Shown: positions 28,116 to 37,557 of the stretch, one piece after another
How the letters are laid out: the number at the start of each line of letters is the position of its first letter
Numbering within the stretch: the first letter of the stretch is position 1
Assembly: GCA_963751695.1 (NCBI GenBank)
Contig: CAVVVP010000010.1
Coordinates: 496,001 to 560,000 of the forward strand
Reading direction: 5' to 3'
DNA: 64,000 bases
DNA from: SZUA-22 sp963751695
Lineage (GTDB): Bacteria > Bacteroidota > Ignavibacteria > Ignavibacteriales > Melioribacteraceae
Notes under the pieces: generated by a model
The model's database searches: none
What the model was told of the DNA's origin: nothing
The model's input: the letters and a program-made list of their open reading frames with translations, nothing else
Made by a program: the position numbers and the translations under genes

Positions 28116-28226
28116 ACTACCAATTTATTTTTTTTACTGGTCAAAATTCTCGATTCAACATAGAGGGTTGAATTAAAATTTAGCGAGCATACAATTAGGA
28201 TATATTTTATCAATCAATCATGAATC

Positions 28227-28967
28227 CTAAAATGTGTTATCCTTTGTTTCACTATTGTATACAACCGGCATTTTGCCTTTCCATTCATTCCAAACTGTTT
28301 CATTAATAATTAACTCTGAAATGAAATTAGCTACATTGATTCGGCTAGTTATACCTGAATCAAAAATCGCACTTCTAATTGGCGAAGGATGAATAGAATA
28401 GTCGGTTACTATTTCCTCGTTAATAAGGCTGTCTGGACGAACGACTGACCATTCAATCTTTTCATGATCTTGACCAATTTGAGTCCGCAGATACTCTGCA
28501 GCTTGTTCATTATCTGAATGCGGAGGAACGAGTATTCTGATTATTCCAATAACGAAATGTTCTACTAATGAAATCTTTTCATTTTGATCTTGGTTTCTAT
28601 TGCCTGTTGTGTTCATCAGCACAAATTTAGTCAAGTTCTTGGAATTACACTTAACAATAGCATTGGTAAGTCTTCGCACACCGTCAGTTACTAGTTTCCG
28701 TGGTTTGCCGTACATGCCCTTAAAAGTTAAATTGTGGCCTAGACAGGATACAACCGCATCACATCCATTTATTTGACTTTTAAGTTCATCATCACTCATT
28801 TCAGATATACTTGCATTGATCACTGTTAAAGCTTCAAACTGACTAATCAAATCTTGCAGTTTTTCACTTGATCGTGCAATGGCTCTAACTTTTATCCCGC
28901 TATGTAATAGTCTCTCAACAACAAGTTTTCCCGTTGCACCAGTCGAACCGACTACAAGTGTTGTCAT
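28227..28967 (-). CDS. NAD(P)-binding atypical SDR (NmrA-like)
   Basis: A 246-residue Rossmann protein beginning TTLVVGSTGATGKLVVERLL, the GxxGxxG dinucleotide site of the NmrA/HSCARG-type atypical short-chain dehydrogenases. VVSCLGHN, MNTTGNRN and WSVVRPDSL follow as in this group. The YxxxK pair is absent, so it may be a redox sensor or a reductase without the classic catalytic dyad. It is followed upstream by a YCII-domain gene 32 bp away, probably one operon. Confidence 0.8.
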   Translation of the reverse strand: MTTLVVGSTGATGKLVVERLLHSGIKVRAIARSSEKLQDLISQFEALTVINASISEMSDDELKSQINGCDAVVSCLGHNLTFKGMYGKPRKLVTDGVRRLTNAIVKCNSKNLTKFVLMNTTGNRNQDQNEKISLVEHFVIGIIRILVPPHSDNEQAAEYLRTQIGQDHEKIEWSVVRPDSLINEEIVTDYSIHPSPIRSAIFDSGITSRINVANFISELIINETVWNEWKGKMPVVYNSETKDNTF

Positions 28968-28999
28968 TATTTCCTCTCCTCCATTTCATGATCATTATT

Positions 29000-29320
29000 C
29001 TACTGACTTGGCATCTGAATTAATTCCGATACCTCAAGTGAACCTCCAATATCAAGAAATGGACACGCTTTACCTACCTCAAGTGCTGTTTCAATTGAAT
29101 CCACTTCGATTAAAGTGTAACCAGACATTTTAGTAGTACTTCCATCGGTTACGGTTCCATCAGGATTTATTCTCTTCGTATTTTTAAATGGATTGGCCGG
29201 GCTAACGACTTTATCTCCAAGCGAAAACAACCATTTTTGATATTTACTAAAATGCTTTTTTCCTTCTTCTGGTGTCGAAGGCTGACTGCCACCTAGATAA
29301 GTAATTATATATTTTGGCAT
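29000..29320 (-). CDS. YCII-domain protein
   Basis: A 106-residue protein of the YCII/DGPF group. It reads MPKYIITYLGG near the start, then KYQKWLFSLGDKVVSPANPF, and YTLIEVDSIETALEVGKACPFLDIGGSLEVSEL at the C-terminus. Members are small ferredoxin-like alpha/beta proteins, often next to ECF sigma factors, with no firmly established reaction. It precedes the NmrA-like gene on the same strand by 32 bp. No truncation is seen. Confidence 0.85.
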   Translation of the reverse strand: MPKYIITYLGGSQPSTPEEGKKHFSKYQKWLFSLGDKVVSPANPFKNTKRINPDGTVTDGSTTKMSGYTLIEVDSIETALEVGKACPFLDIGGSLEVSELIQMPSQ

Positions 29321-29461
29321 TAATTTTCCTTTCTTAGAAGTTGAGGATTGTTAACTAGATTCATACACATATTAGCATAGGAATTATTTTATTAAAATTT
29401 AAATCATTCAGGTTGAATTGAATATAAGCAATTTTAAGATAATGAATATAAGAGAGCTCTT

Positions 29462-30265
29462 TTATTTACCAAGTTTAAGAATTCTTAGTGCTCCTCTTAC
29501 AACTAGTACAAATACTATAGTTCCTATTATTAGATCCGGTTTATTGGAATTAAGTACATTAACCAGAATACCAGCCACTATAACACCTAAGTTTATAATA
29601 ACATCGTTCGAAGTAAATATCATACTCGCTTCCATATGAGCTTCTTTACTCTTTGATTTTTGCAATAGATAAAGGCAAATTCCATTTGCAAAGAGCGCCA
29701 AAATTGAAACAACTATCATAGTTGTAAATTCTGGCATTTGTTCAACTCCGAGAAACCTTCTCAGAACTTCAATAAAGCCTATTACTGCAAGTGTAATTTG
29801 GAAATACCCAGCTAGCTTTGCGATTCTTTTTTTTAGAAGAATTGAGCCACCAACAGCAAAAAGACTTAATCCATAAACAAAGGAATCAGCAAGCATATCT
29901 AAGCTGTCTGCAACCAATCCCATTGATGCAGATATGATACCAGTTAACATTTCTATTATGAAAAAAGAGAAATTTATTGCTAAAACTGCCCAAAGCAACT
30001 TACGCTGATTTCTTTCCTCATCTTTTTCAACGTATTCGGTCAATTCAGTTGATAATAATTTATCACCAAGATTTAATTCACTTATTGATTTCTCAATAAG
30101 TTCTAACTTACCGTTATGAATAATTGTAAGTTTTCTATTTGGAATATCGAATGTGAGTTTTTGAATTTGAGAAATAGGATTTAGCTTCATATTTATCAGG
30201 TTTTCTTCTGAAGGACAATCCATTTTAGTTATTTCGAATACCGATTTATCCATTTTTTCGATCAT
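29462..30265 (-). CDS. Cation diffusion facilitator-like metal transporter with N-terminal metal-binding-like domain
   Basis: A 267-residue protein. The first ~75 residues look like a small cytosolic ferredoxin-like domain with MDCPSEENLI, a diverged HMA-type motif lacking the second Cys. About six membrane segments follow from residue 90. TM2 carries ADSLDMLADSFVYGL and TM5 carries ASMIFTSNDVIINLGVIVAG, which supply the paired Asp residues of CDF zinc/iron exporters. It lacks the usual C-terminal cytosolic dimer domain. The metal is not clear. Confidence 0.8.
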   Translation of the reverse strand: MIEKMDKSVFEITKMDCPSEENLINMKLNPISQIQKLTFDIPNRKLTIIHNGKLELIEKSISELNLGDKLLSTELTEYVEKDEERNQRKLLWAVLAINFSFFIIEMLTGIISASMGLVADSLDMLADSFVYGLSLFAVGGSILLKKRIAKLAGYFQITLAVIGFIEVLRRFLGVEQMPEFTTMIVVSILALFANGICLYLLQKSKSKEAHMEASMIFTSNDVIINLGVIVAGILVNVLNSNKPDLIIGTIVFVLVVRGALRILKLGK

Positions 30266-30455
30266 CTTTATATAAGAACTAATGGTATGTTTTTATGAAA
30301 ATTATAATTTAACATAATAATTGTATGGCAACAATATATTTTAGAATGTTACTGATAAACAGCAGCTTTACGTTTAATAGTAAAGCCAAAACCCGCACAA
30401 ATTCATCTTTGAAAATGGCTTCCGCGTTTATAACTTGTTCGCGGCTGTATTATAT

Positions 30456-31889
30456 TTAATTAGGAATTATACTAACTATTACTCTTTTATATCTTGATAG
30501 TTGAGGCTGCCCTTTGTCGGTAACTTTCAATATAAAATGAGCTGTTTCATTCTTTTCAACTATCGGAGCTTTTACCCAAATCCCTCGTGTGTTCTCAGCG
30601 GAGTCTATTTTTATCAATTTTTTATATGAACCAGCTTCAGGATAATTGAACCAAAGGTAACTTAAGTTATCTCCATCAGGATCAGTAGTTCCGCTCGCAT
30701 CTAAACCAAAACCTTCTCCGGATTTAACTGTTATTTTCTCATCATGCGCTAATGCTGGAATGGGAGGGTGATTGGCTGCCTTGTAAGGTTTTGTACACCA
30801 GTCCATACGCGCTGCAAAATCATTTTGAAAATCATCTCTCCAACGCCATAAAGTAACTTTATCATTATTAAATGAAACAGTGTCTTGTTTAACCGAACGG
30901 CCGTATTCATTAGATATGTATGGCGTATAATTATCAATTGCATTTGTCCAGATGGCCCTTGTTTCAGGTGCTATGGTTACAATTGAACCACCTTCCTTTG
31001 TCTTCGAAAAATCAGGTTTGTATAATTCATAACGACCACCCCAGCCACCCCATTCAGGATGCTCCGATTCGTTTATTCCATTTGGGATTAATGATAGAAA
31101 TGCTGGCGTATCACCTTCTACACCCCATGCAACATCAGGATATACTGCGCCTAGAGGGCCATGATTTTGTTGAATGTTTTGTGCTATCCAGCTATTGCTG
31201 ATGCTGGTATTGTCAATGTCTTGTACATAGCTATTTATTCCAGTCCACGTTGCGCTAGCATAATCATCACCCGGACTAACGATATAAAATAAGCTTGGGA
31301 AATTATTTCTTATCCAAATACCGCTATCGTCCTGGTCGGATATCGTATATACTCTTAGTTTTGCAATTAATTTATCAGCTTCGGTTTCTGTTTTGGTGTT
31401 TTTAATTTTGTATAATGCCTGAGCAAGTGTATTGACTCCGCCCCAAACAGATATCCATAATGGGCGCTCATCATTTTCTTCTAGTACTTTTATTATCCAG
31501 TCCGATCCTTCTGAATCTTTATTTTCACCAACTCCTAGCATTCCGTAAGTCGGTAAACCTTGCTTTACAAGTTTTAATAGTTCTGCAGCTTCTGGGAAAC
31601 CGGATTCATGTTTGATAAGATTGGAATGCACTTTGTTATAAGCATTAATCACATTTCGAATCGATTCGGGTGCGATACTTGTTTTTTTCCAACAAGATGT
31701 TGTGGCAATTAATGCCTTTATATCTATTTCATTTGAGTAAAGCAGTAAACGAACTAGAGACTGAGTGTCATCTGGATCTGCTTCAATATCCGTTAAAATA
31801 ATTACTCTTTGTTTTTGATTCTCTTGAGCAAAAAAAGATTGCGAGGCGAATAATAAAGAAATGATAATTATAAATAAGACTAGTCTCAT
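30456..31889 (-). CDS. Secreted DUF1593 protein (nucleoside-hydrolase-like)
   Basis: A 477-residue protein with a signal peptide ending near SFFAQ. The DUF1593 domain starts with RVIILTDIEADPDDTQSLVRLLLY (about residues 28-51), whose Asp cluster resembles the calcium site of inosine-uridine nucleoside hydrolases. The C-terminal ~100 residues form a beta domain (SGEGFGLDASGTTDPDGDNLSYLWFNYPEAG, Ig/PKD-like). Relatives are often annotated as cellulose-binding or polysaccharide-related, and a GH10 xylanase is 2.3 kb away. No catalytic activity is proven for the family. Confidence 0.82.
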   Translation of the reverse strand: MRLVLFIIIISLLFASQSFFAQENQKQRVIILTDIEADPDDTQSLVRLLLYSNEIDIKALIATTSCWKKTSIAPESIRNVINAYNKVHSNLIKHESGFPEAAELLKLVKQGLPTYGMLGVGENKDSEGSDWIIKVLEENDERPLWISVWGGVNTLAQALYKIKNTKTETEADKLIAKLRVYTISDQDDSGIWIRNNFPSLFYIVSPGDDYASATWTGINSYVQDIDNTSISNSWIAQNIQQNHGPLGAVYPDVAWGVEGDTPAFLSLIPNGINESEHPEWGGWGGRYELYKPDFSKTKEGGSIVTIAPETRAIWTNAIDNYTPYISNEYGRSVKQDTVSFNNDKVTLWRWRDDFQNDFAARMDWCTKPYKAANHPPIPALAHDEKITVKSGEGFGLDASGTTDPDGDNLSYLWFNYPEAGSYKKLIKIDSAENTRGIWVKAPIVEKNETAHFILKVTDKGQPQLSRYKRVIVSIIPN

Positions 31890-32175
31890 AAAAATTGCAC
31901 TCCGTAATTTAGAATTATATAAATTAAATATATTTCAGAAAAAAAACCGCTGAAAGCTTTGCCGATAAGCCGTCCGCTCAAATCGAAAGACTAAACAAAA
32001 CAACGTTATTTTAATTTTTACGAAGCAGTGATTAATTTTATCTACAACAGCTGCAACTAGCTCTTATTAATAGTACAGATTCAAATTCCAATTTACATTA
32101 ACAACAAAACTTACTTTAACCACTTTTGTCTAATTGAGCTAAGCGGTTTGATTGATTTGCCGAATATTCGCTAAT
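31890..32175. other. Intergenic region without visible gene
   Basis: About 285 bp between the DUF1593 gene and the carboxyethylornithine-synthase-like gene. It has no ORF of note on either strand. It contains a stretch near 31945-31990 richer in G+C than its surroundings and no inverted repeat I can support. It probably holds the DUF1593 promoter. Confidence 0.3.
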
Positions 32176-33330
32176 TCACCCGTTAGTGTTAATGAGGGCA
32201 TGGGGATATAACGCTTCACGATTCTGAAATGATATAATATCTGGTTTTTTAATAACACCGACATCAATATTAACAGCTTGTCGAATGGTCTCACTTTGTT
32301 GCCAACTCTCATACCCGGCTAACACGGTCGGCAAATGAACAACGAGGGCAGCAGAGATAGACCGTGATGCACTTTCCCATAGATAGCTTGGTGTATGATC
32401 CACCGCGTAGTAATCTACCATTCCAATTTTAAACATGGGATTTTTAAATGTGGTTGGTTTGGCAAAGAAGAATCCCATACCCTCGTCGCAACTGACGTCA
32501 ATAATAAGACAGCCTGGTTTGAGACAAGACATTTCATCTTCTGTCACAAAAAGCATTGGATGATCTGGTTCTTGAAGCGTTCCATTCACGATGATTTCAG
32601 ATTGGTTTATCAGATCAGCCAATGGTTGTTCAGTTCCATCGTGCTCTGACACCAACATACGCGCTTCACCTTCATTGCCTTCCCGAATGCGGACATAGTG
32701 ACAATCAAGTACTTCCTCACGTACTTCGTGGTCGGGACGTTGAATACAAATTGTGATATCTCTAAAGCCACGTGCTTTCAAGGCGTATATTGCGCCACGG
32801 CTGACGGCACCAAAACTAAAAATGATCACTTTCCGTTGATTTCCGTAGTGTCCGTCGATTCCTTTCAGTTGAAGTGCATGTAATACCGCGCAGTAGCCGG
32901 CCATTTCGTTGTTTTTGTAAAAAGTGTGGCGGCCAATCTGTCCGTTTGGTCCCCAAACAAACATATCCTCAAAGGCGATTAGTGTCTGCTTGCGATCGAT
33001 CGCAGCCTGAGTATGTGACCTTTGCTGAACACAATGTGGATAGCCCCAAAGGATTCCACCCTCACATAGTTCTTCAAAATCTGCTAACATTGGTTTGGCA
33101 AGGATGACATTACCAATATTGGCTAGTAGTTCGTGGCGTGTGGCAACGCCACCTGACTGATCAGACATTTCTGAATCAGAAATACCAAAAGGTGTTCCAT
33201 AACCCTCCTCAAATATCAGTTGACGACGAATTTGTTCAGGCAGGCGTATCATATGTTCTGGATGGATAGGAATACGTCTCTCATCCTCTTTTCTTGAAGT
33301 ACCAACGACTCCAAATTTTAAGTTATTCAT
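32176..33330 (-). CDS. N5-(carboxyethyl)ornithine synthase-like dehydrogenase
   Basis: A 384-residue member of the alanine dehydrogenase/transhydrogenase superfamily. KFGVVGTSRKEDERRIPIHPEH at the N-terminus and FEEGYGTPFGISD match N5-(carboxyethyl)ornithine synthase more than alanine dehydrogenase. The NAD-binding Rossmann turn is VIIFSFGAVSRGAIYALKARGF near residue 170. The enzyme reductively couples pyruvate to ornithine or lysine side chains. By eye the gene is richer in G+C than its neighbours, suggesting later acquisition. It is a single gene between unrelated units. Confidence 0.75.
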   Translation of the reverse strand: MNNLKFGVVGTSRKEDERRIPIHPEHMIRLPEQIRRQLIFEEGYGTPFGISDSEMSDQSGGVATRHELLANIGNVILAKPMLADFEELCEGGILWGYPHCVQQRSHTQAAIDRKQTLIAFEDMFVWGPNGQIGRHTFYKNNEMAGYCAVLHALQLKGIDGHYGNQRKVIIFSFGAVSRGAIYALKARGFRDITICIQRPDHEVREEVLDCHYVRIREGNEGEARMLVSEHDGTEQPLADLINQSEIIVNGTLQEPDHPMLFVTEDEMSCLKPGCLIIDVSCDEGMGFFFAKPTTFKNPMFKIGMVDYYAVDHTPSYLWESASRSISAALVVHLPTVLAGYESWQQSETIRQAVNIDVGVIKKPDIISFQNREALYPHALINTNG

Positions 33331-33518
33331 TTAGCTTTCCTCTTTTTAAGAAACCTTATTAAAATTTAATATACTCATTTTATATGGTTATGCAATCTTT
33401 TAACAAAACATTATTCTCTCATCTCATCTGCGCACATAACGACCTGATGTTCCAATCTGAAAAACAAAGACAATGAGTAGGATGGTTGAAATATAATAGT
33501 CTCTAGTTCGCAAGTTAG

Positions 33519-35054
33519 CTATAATGGAATGTTTGAATGTTTTTTGTTCGGGTTCTTATCAACCTTAGTCTTCAACAACTGGAAAGCATTGATAAGCTTT
33601 TTACGCGTTTCACTTGGAATTATCACATCATCAATATATCCCATTTCTGCAGCGATATATGGGTTAGCGAATTTTTCTTTATATTCTTCTACTCTACTTT
33701 TCAGTTCATCTTCAGAACCATTTAATTCTTTCTTAAAAATAATCTCCACAGCACCTTTTGGACCCATTACTGCAATCTCTGCTGAAGGCCACGCAAAGTT
33801 GAAATCGCCGCGTATATGTTTTGAGTTCATTACATCGTATGCACCGCCATAAGCTTTACGAGTTATTACTGTTACTTTGGGAACTGTAGCTTCAGCAAAT
33901 GCAAAAAGAAGTTTTGCTCCATTTCTAATTATTCCATTCCACTCCTGCTCTGTTCCAGGCAAAAAACCGGGAACATCTTCAAACACAAGTAATGGAATAT
34001 TGAAAGCATCACAGAATCGTATAAAACGAGCTCCTTTAATGGATGCGTTTATATCGAGCACTCCGGCAAGCACTGCAGGCTGATTTGCTATCAAACCAAC
34101 TGTAAGTCCGCTTATTCTACCAAACCCGGTAATAATGTTTCTAGCATAATCCTTATGTACTTCAAAGAAATCAGAATCATCTAGAACGAGTTTTATAACC
34201 TCATGCATATCATAGGGTTTATTTGAATCTTCTGGAATTATTTTGTCTAATTGAGGCACAATTAAATCTTGATCAAAATCGAATTCCTTCTCTAATGGTC
34301 TGTCTTTCCAGTTTAAGGGAAGGTAAGAAACCAATTTTCGCATGTTGGAAAAAACTTCCATTTCAGAATCGCAAGCAAATTGTGCAACACCGCTTTTTGT
34401 TGCATGAGCATCTGCCCCGCCAAGTTCTTCGAAAGTTACCTCTTCGTGAGTCACTGTCTTCACCACATTTGGACCAGTTACAAACATCTGGCTAGTACCT
34501 TTTACCATGAAAATGAAATCTGTGATTGCTGGTGAATAGACCGCTCCCCCAGCACAAGGACCCAGTACAGCGCTTATCTGAGGAACTACTCCAGAAGCCA
34601 TTGTGTTTCTCAAGAATATCTCTGCATAGCCAGCCAATGAAATAACCCCCTCTTGGATTCTTGCACCGCCCGAATCATTTAGGCCAATAATTGGAATCCC
34701 CAACTTTAATGCTTCGTCCATTATCTTTAGAATTTTTTGTGCATGCATTTCTGAAAGTGAGCCGCCGAAGACTGTAAAATCTTGACTATAAACTGCGATT
34801 TGTCTCCCTTCAATTCGGGCAAACCCAGCAACTACTCCATCACCAGGAATTCTTGATTTATCAATATCAAAATGGCTCCCTCTATGTTTAACGAACATAT
34901 CAACTTCGTTGAAACTACCATGATCGACGAGTAATTCGATTCTCTCTCTTGCAGATAATTTACCTTTGGAATGTTGAGATTCTAATTTCTCTTCTCCCCC
35001 GCCAAGTTTTGCGTTATTTCGAAGTTGTTTTAGTTTTTCTATTTTCTCTTTCAT
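33519..35054 (-). CDS. Propionyl-CoA (acyl-CoA) carboxylase, carboxyltransferase beta subunit
   Basis: A 511-residue carboxyltransferase that moves CO2 from biotin to propionyl-CoA or acetyl-CoA. The N-terminal half has SARERIELLVDHGSF, GLNDSGGARIQEG and GPCAGGAVYSPA, which form the first oxyanion hole. The C-terminal half has EDVPGFLPGTEQE, RKAYGGAYDVMNSKHI and WPSAEIAVMGPKGAVEI. The length matches PccB/MmdA. No biotin carboxylase or biotin carrier is adjacent. With meaB at 12.7 kb it points to a propionyl-CoA to succinyl-CoA route. Confidence 0.94.
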   Translation of the reverse strand: MKEKIEKLKQLRNNAKLGGGEEKLESQHSKGKLSARERIELLVDHGSFNEVDMFVKHRGSHFDIDKSRIPGDGVVAGFARIEGRQIAVYSQDFTVFGGSLSEMHAQKILKIMDEALKLGIPIIGLNDSGGARIQEGVISLAGYAEIFLRNTMASGVVPQISAVLGPCAGGAVYSPAITDFIFMVKGTSQMFVTGPNVVKTVTHEEVTFEELGGADAHATKSGVAQFACDSEMEVFSNMRKLVSYLPLNWKDRPLEKEFDFDQDLIVPQLDKIIPEDSNKPYDMHEVIKLVLDDSDFFEVHKDYARNIITGFGRISGLTVGLIANQPAVLAGVLDINASIKGARFIRFCDAFNIPLLVFEDVPGFLPGTEQEWNGIIRNGAKLLFAFAEATVPKVTVITRKAYGGAYDVMNSKHIRGDFNFAWPSAEIAVMGPKGAVEIIFKKELNGSEDELKSRVEEYKEKFANPYIAAEMGYIDDVIIPSETRKKLINAFQLLKTKVDKNPNKKHSNIPL

Positions 35055-35139
35055 AGGAACTTCCTTTAAATATTATTCATAAGTCAATTAATATTGACAA
35101 CGAAATATTTTGAATATAAACGGGAATTCATTCAGCACC

Positions 35140-35892
35140 TCATAACGAGATGTTCAAAACTCTGTTTGGATTGATACTGGAAAGGTATTTTTTGATTTGC
35201 TCTCTGTAATCAGAGTATTCTGGACTTTCTGCAAAATTCGTCCTGAGATCATCAGTAAATTCTATGTCAAACGAATCCAATATTCTACCAGGATCTTTAT
35301 CCATTATATAGACCTTATCTGAAAGCAAAATGGCTTCTGAAATATTTGATGTGCTAAAAAGAATTGTCAGATTCTTTTCTCGCAGCACTTTTCTAGCAAG
35401 TCGATAAAGATCATTTCTGATCTCATCTCTCATCTTTGAAAATGGTTCATCAATAGTAATCACTTCTGGATTATTAAAAAGTGCTCTAGCAAGTGATACT
35501 CTGAACCTGAATCCTAAACTCTTGTTTTGCGGATTGTGATCCTTATAGCCTTCTAGTCCGACTAGATTTATAACCTTCTGTAATTCCGTCTCCTCAAACT
35601 TGCCAATATTAAAAGTCACATTTTCTTTTACATTCAACCAAGGGAAAGAGGAAGGTTTTGATGGAATGAATATTTTTTTACTCGATTCATCTTGAATAGT
35701 TCCAGAAGTATGATCTTCAAGTTCAGAAATTATTTTGAGCAAAGATGACTTACCTGCACCAGCTGGAGCAAGCACCGTTGTTAATTTGCCTCGCTCAATC
35801 GTAAGAGAAATATCCTCCAGAAGATGAACACTGTGCCCAGTTTGGTCTTTGTAGTCTTTCGATAGGTTTTCTATTTTAATTAAAGGACTTAT
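35140..35892 (-). CDS. ABC transporter ATPase (nitrate/sulfonate-type) without a standard start codon
   Basis: ABC nucleotide-binding subunit: Walker A APAGAGKSS, Q-loop region FPWLNVKENVTF, a degenerate signature SLGFRFRVSLARALF, Walker B VITIDEPFSKM. The first ATG/GTG/TTG in the frame (GTG at 35775) starts only two residues before Walker A, which would remove the first beta strands. The frame is open upstream to a TAA and encodes a perfect N-terminus (SPLIKIENLSKDYKD..) behind an ATA codon at 35892, four bases after the permease TGA. So the gene uses ATA/ATT/ATC or has lost its start. Signature LSGGQ is also weak. Confidence 0.8.
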   Translation of the reverse strand: MSPLIKIENLSKDYKDQTGHSVHLLEDISLTIERGKLTTVLAPAGAGKSSLLKIISELEDHTSGTIQDESSKKIFIPSKPSSFPWLNVKENVTFNIGKFEETELQKVINLVGLEGYKDHNPQNKSLGFRFRVSLARALFNNPEVITIDEPFSKMRDEIRNDLYRLARKVLREKNLTILFSTSNISEAILLSDKVYIMDKDPGRILDSFDIEFTDDLRTNFAESPEYSDYREQIKKYLSSINPNRVLNISL

Positions 35893-35896
35893 GATC

Positions 35897-36661
35897 TCAC
35901 TCCCAAAATATTATTTTTGTTTGTAAATAGCTGATGATCCAGTTACCAATCAGAATGAGGCTGCTTGACAATAAACCTAATGCTATAACCCCAGCAATGT
36001 CATTGTATGTAAATGCTATATGATATACTGACCCTAGTCCTTCTACTCCCCCGACAAATTCATAAACTAAAACAATAATCCAGAGCCAAATATGCGCTTT
36101 GATCAGACTATTAAAAATATTTGGTTGAATTTCCTTCCAGATTACTTTTTTAAAGATATCATTTTTCCCGAGTCCCAATGATCTTGCTGATAAAACGAAC
36201 TCATCGCTAGAATTATTCAATGAGTTGTTCATTTCTGAGATTAGAATTCCCATCACAATTAACAAAGCAAAGACAAATTCAGCTACAACTGATTCTTGAA
36301 ACCAAAGATTAAATAATATTGCAAAAAAGAAGGACGATAAAAATTTAAATGGTATAGAAATATTAATAACTCCAGTATATTCAAGTAAGATTTTGATTAT
36401 CTGGTTTGCTAATACAGCTATTAACATATAACCAATCAACAGAGCTAAATAAATAATTGTCGTTGTAGTAAACAGAGCCTCGACAAGGTTATAGATTCCC
36501 CAAATTGAGATAAAGGAATCATAAAGGATTGTTGGTTTTGGAATAAATTTAACCGGAGTTAAAACGAACTCAAACAATACCACATAAAGAAAAACCATTA
36601 CAGAAAAAATGTATAATTTCTTTTTCGTCTCTATTTTGTTCGAAAATTGTCTGGGTGTCAT
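35897..36661 (-). CDS. ABC transporter permease (SsuC/TauC-like)
   Basis: A 254-residue inner-membrane protein with about six segments. The cytoplasmic coupling region EFVLSARSLGLGKNDIFKKVIWKEIQPNIFNSLIKAHIW (about residues 150-190) matches the EAA loop of nitrate/sulfonate/taurine importers. It ends 4 bp before the first plausible codon of the ATPase, so the two subunits are coupled. No periplasmic binding protein gene is adjacent, so substrate and direction stay open. A preceding hydrophobic N-terminal anchor is normal. Confidence 0.85.
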   Translation of the reverse strand: MTPRQFSNKIETKKKLYIFSVMVFLYVVLFEFVLTPVKFIPKPTILYDSFISIWGIYNLVEALFTTTTIIYLALLIGYMLIAVLANQIIKILLEYTGVINISIPFKFLSSFFFAILFNLWFQESVVAEFVFALLIVMGILISEMNNSLNNSSDEFVLSARSLGLGKNDIFKKVIWKEIQPNIFNSLIKAHIWLWIIVLVYEFVGGVEGLGSVYHIAFTYNDIAGVIALGLLSSSLILIGNWIISYLQTKIIFWE

Positions 36662-36826
36662 AAGTGCTAATCTTTAAAATCTTCTCTCTTATCTATATAT
36701 CAAAAGATAAATAATTTTATCTCTTATTAAAAATAATTGATTAAAATATTACCCACCCTCAAATAATATATTTTGTATTTTTTTCTTAAATTGAAAAACA
36801 TTTTTTGAATAATACTGAGGAATTAG

Positions 36827-37378
36827 ATGAAAAGATTGTTATTAGTACTAATATCCGTTACTTGTGTTTATTCTCAAATATATGCTCAAGAGGGTTTATA
36901 TTTGGGAGGTAGCATTGGAAGCTCATTTGTAAATCAAACACTTGGAGATGCTTTTGATGGTGCACATATTGACGATCTTCAAATCGATAAGAGCAACTTT
37001 GCATGGAAAGCTTACCTAGGATATAAACTCTCCCAAAATTTTTCGATTGAAGGCGGTTATCGGAATACCGGGAAAGCGGAGGATAAAGCAGATAACCAGA
37101 CCATTTCAACTAAAACCAAAGGTTGGGATGTTGCAGCTCTTGGCAAAGTAGACATTGCGATTCTATTTGTTTTTGCAAAAGCTGGAGCATTTTTCTACAA
37201 TACTGAAAATCAAGTTGGTGATTTAATTTTTGGTGAAAATGATACTGCATTTCTTTGGGGTGTCGGTGCAGGCGTTAATCTTGGCGGTCTTGCCATTAGA
37301 CTTGAGTGGGAAGATCTCGGAACTTCTAATCCAGAATCCCTATCCATGCTCACAGCCGGTGTAACTTTCGGATTTTAG
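36827..37378 (+). CDS. Small outer-membrane beta-barrel (OmpA/opacity-like)
   Basis: A 183-residue protein with a signal peptide (MKRLLLVLISVTCVYSQIYAQ). About eight amphipathic beta strands follow: GLYLGGSIGSSFV, FAWKAYLGYKLSQNFSIEGGYRN, WDVAALGKVDI and the C-terminal LAIRLEWEDLG.. TAGVTFGF, ending in Phe as outer-membrane barrels do. It lacks a peptidoglycan-binding domain. GAGGAATTAG precedes the ATG. The function is unknown beyond a likely structural or porin role. Confidence 0.8.
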   Translation: MKRLLLVLISVTCVYSQIYAQEGLYLGGSIGSSFVNQTLGDAFDGAHIDDLQIDKSNFAWKAYLGYKLSQNFSIEGGYRNTGKAEDKADNQTISTKTKGWDVAALGKVDIAILFVFAKAGAFFYNTENQVGDLIFGENDTAFLWGVGAGVNLGGLAIRLEWEDLGTSNPESLSMLTAGVTFGF

Positions 37379-37557
37379 ACTAAAAACACAAATATTTTAT
37401 ATTCAATAAGCTGAGTTAGTTTGCATCTTGTTAACTTATTTTAGCTTTTTTTATAACCGTATGAACAATTTGTGTGAAATGAAACCACGATGACAATTCT
37501 TCAAAAATAATTTATTAATTTGCACTATAGCATTTTTACACACTAAAGCATTTCGAA

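Noticed and set aside
28153..28173. ATTCAAC/GTTGAAT hairpin after the xylanase gene as terminator.
   Set aside because: The stem is only 7 bp, AT-rich and followed by A/T mixed sequence without a U-run, so I do not call it.
30340..30450. attC-like or integron recombination site suggested by GCTTTAC/GTAAAGC and a TAACTTGTTCGCGGC stretch.
   Set aside because: The hairpin is too short, the R/L core sites of attC are not arranged correctly and no integron integrase is nearby.
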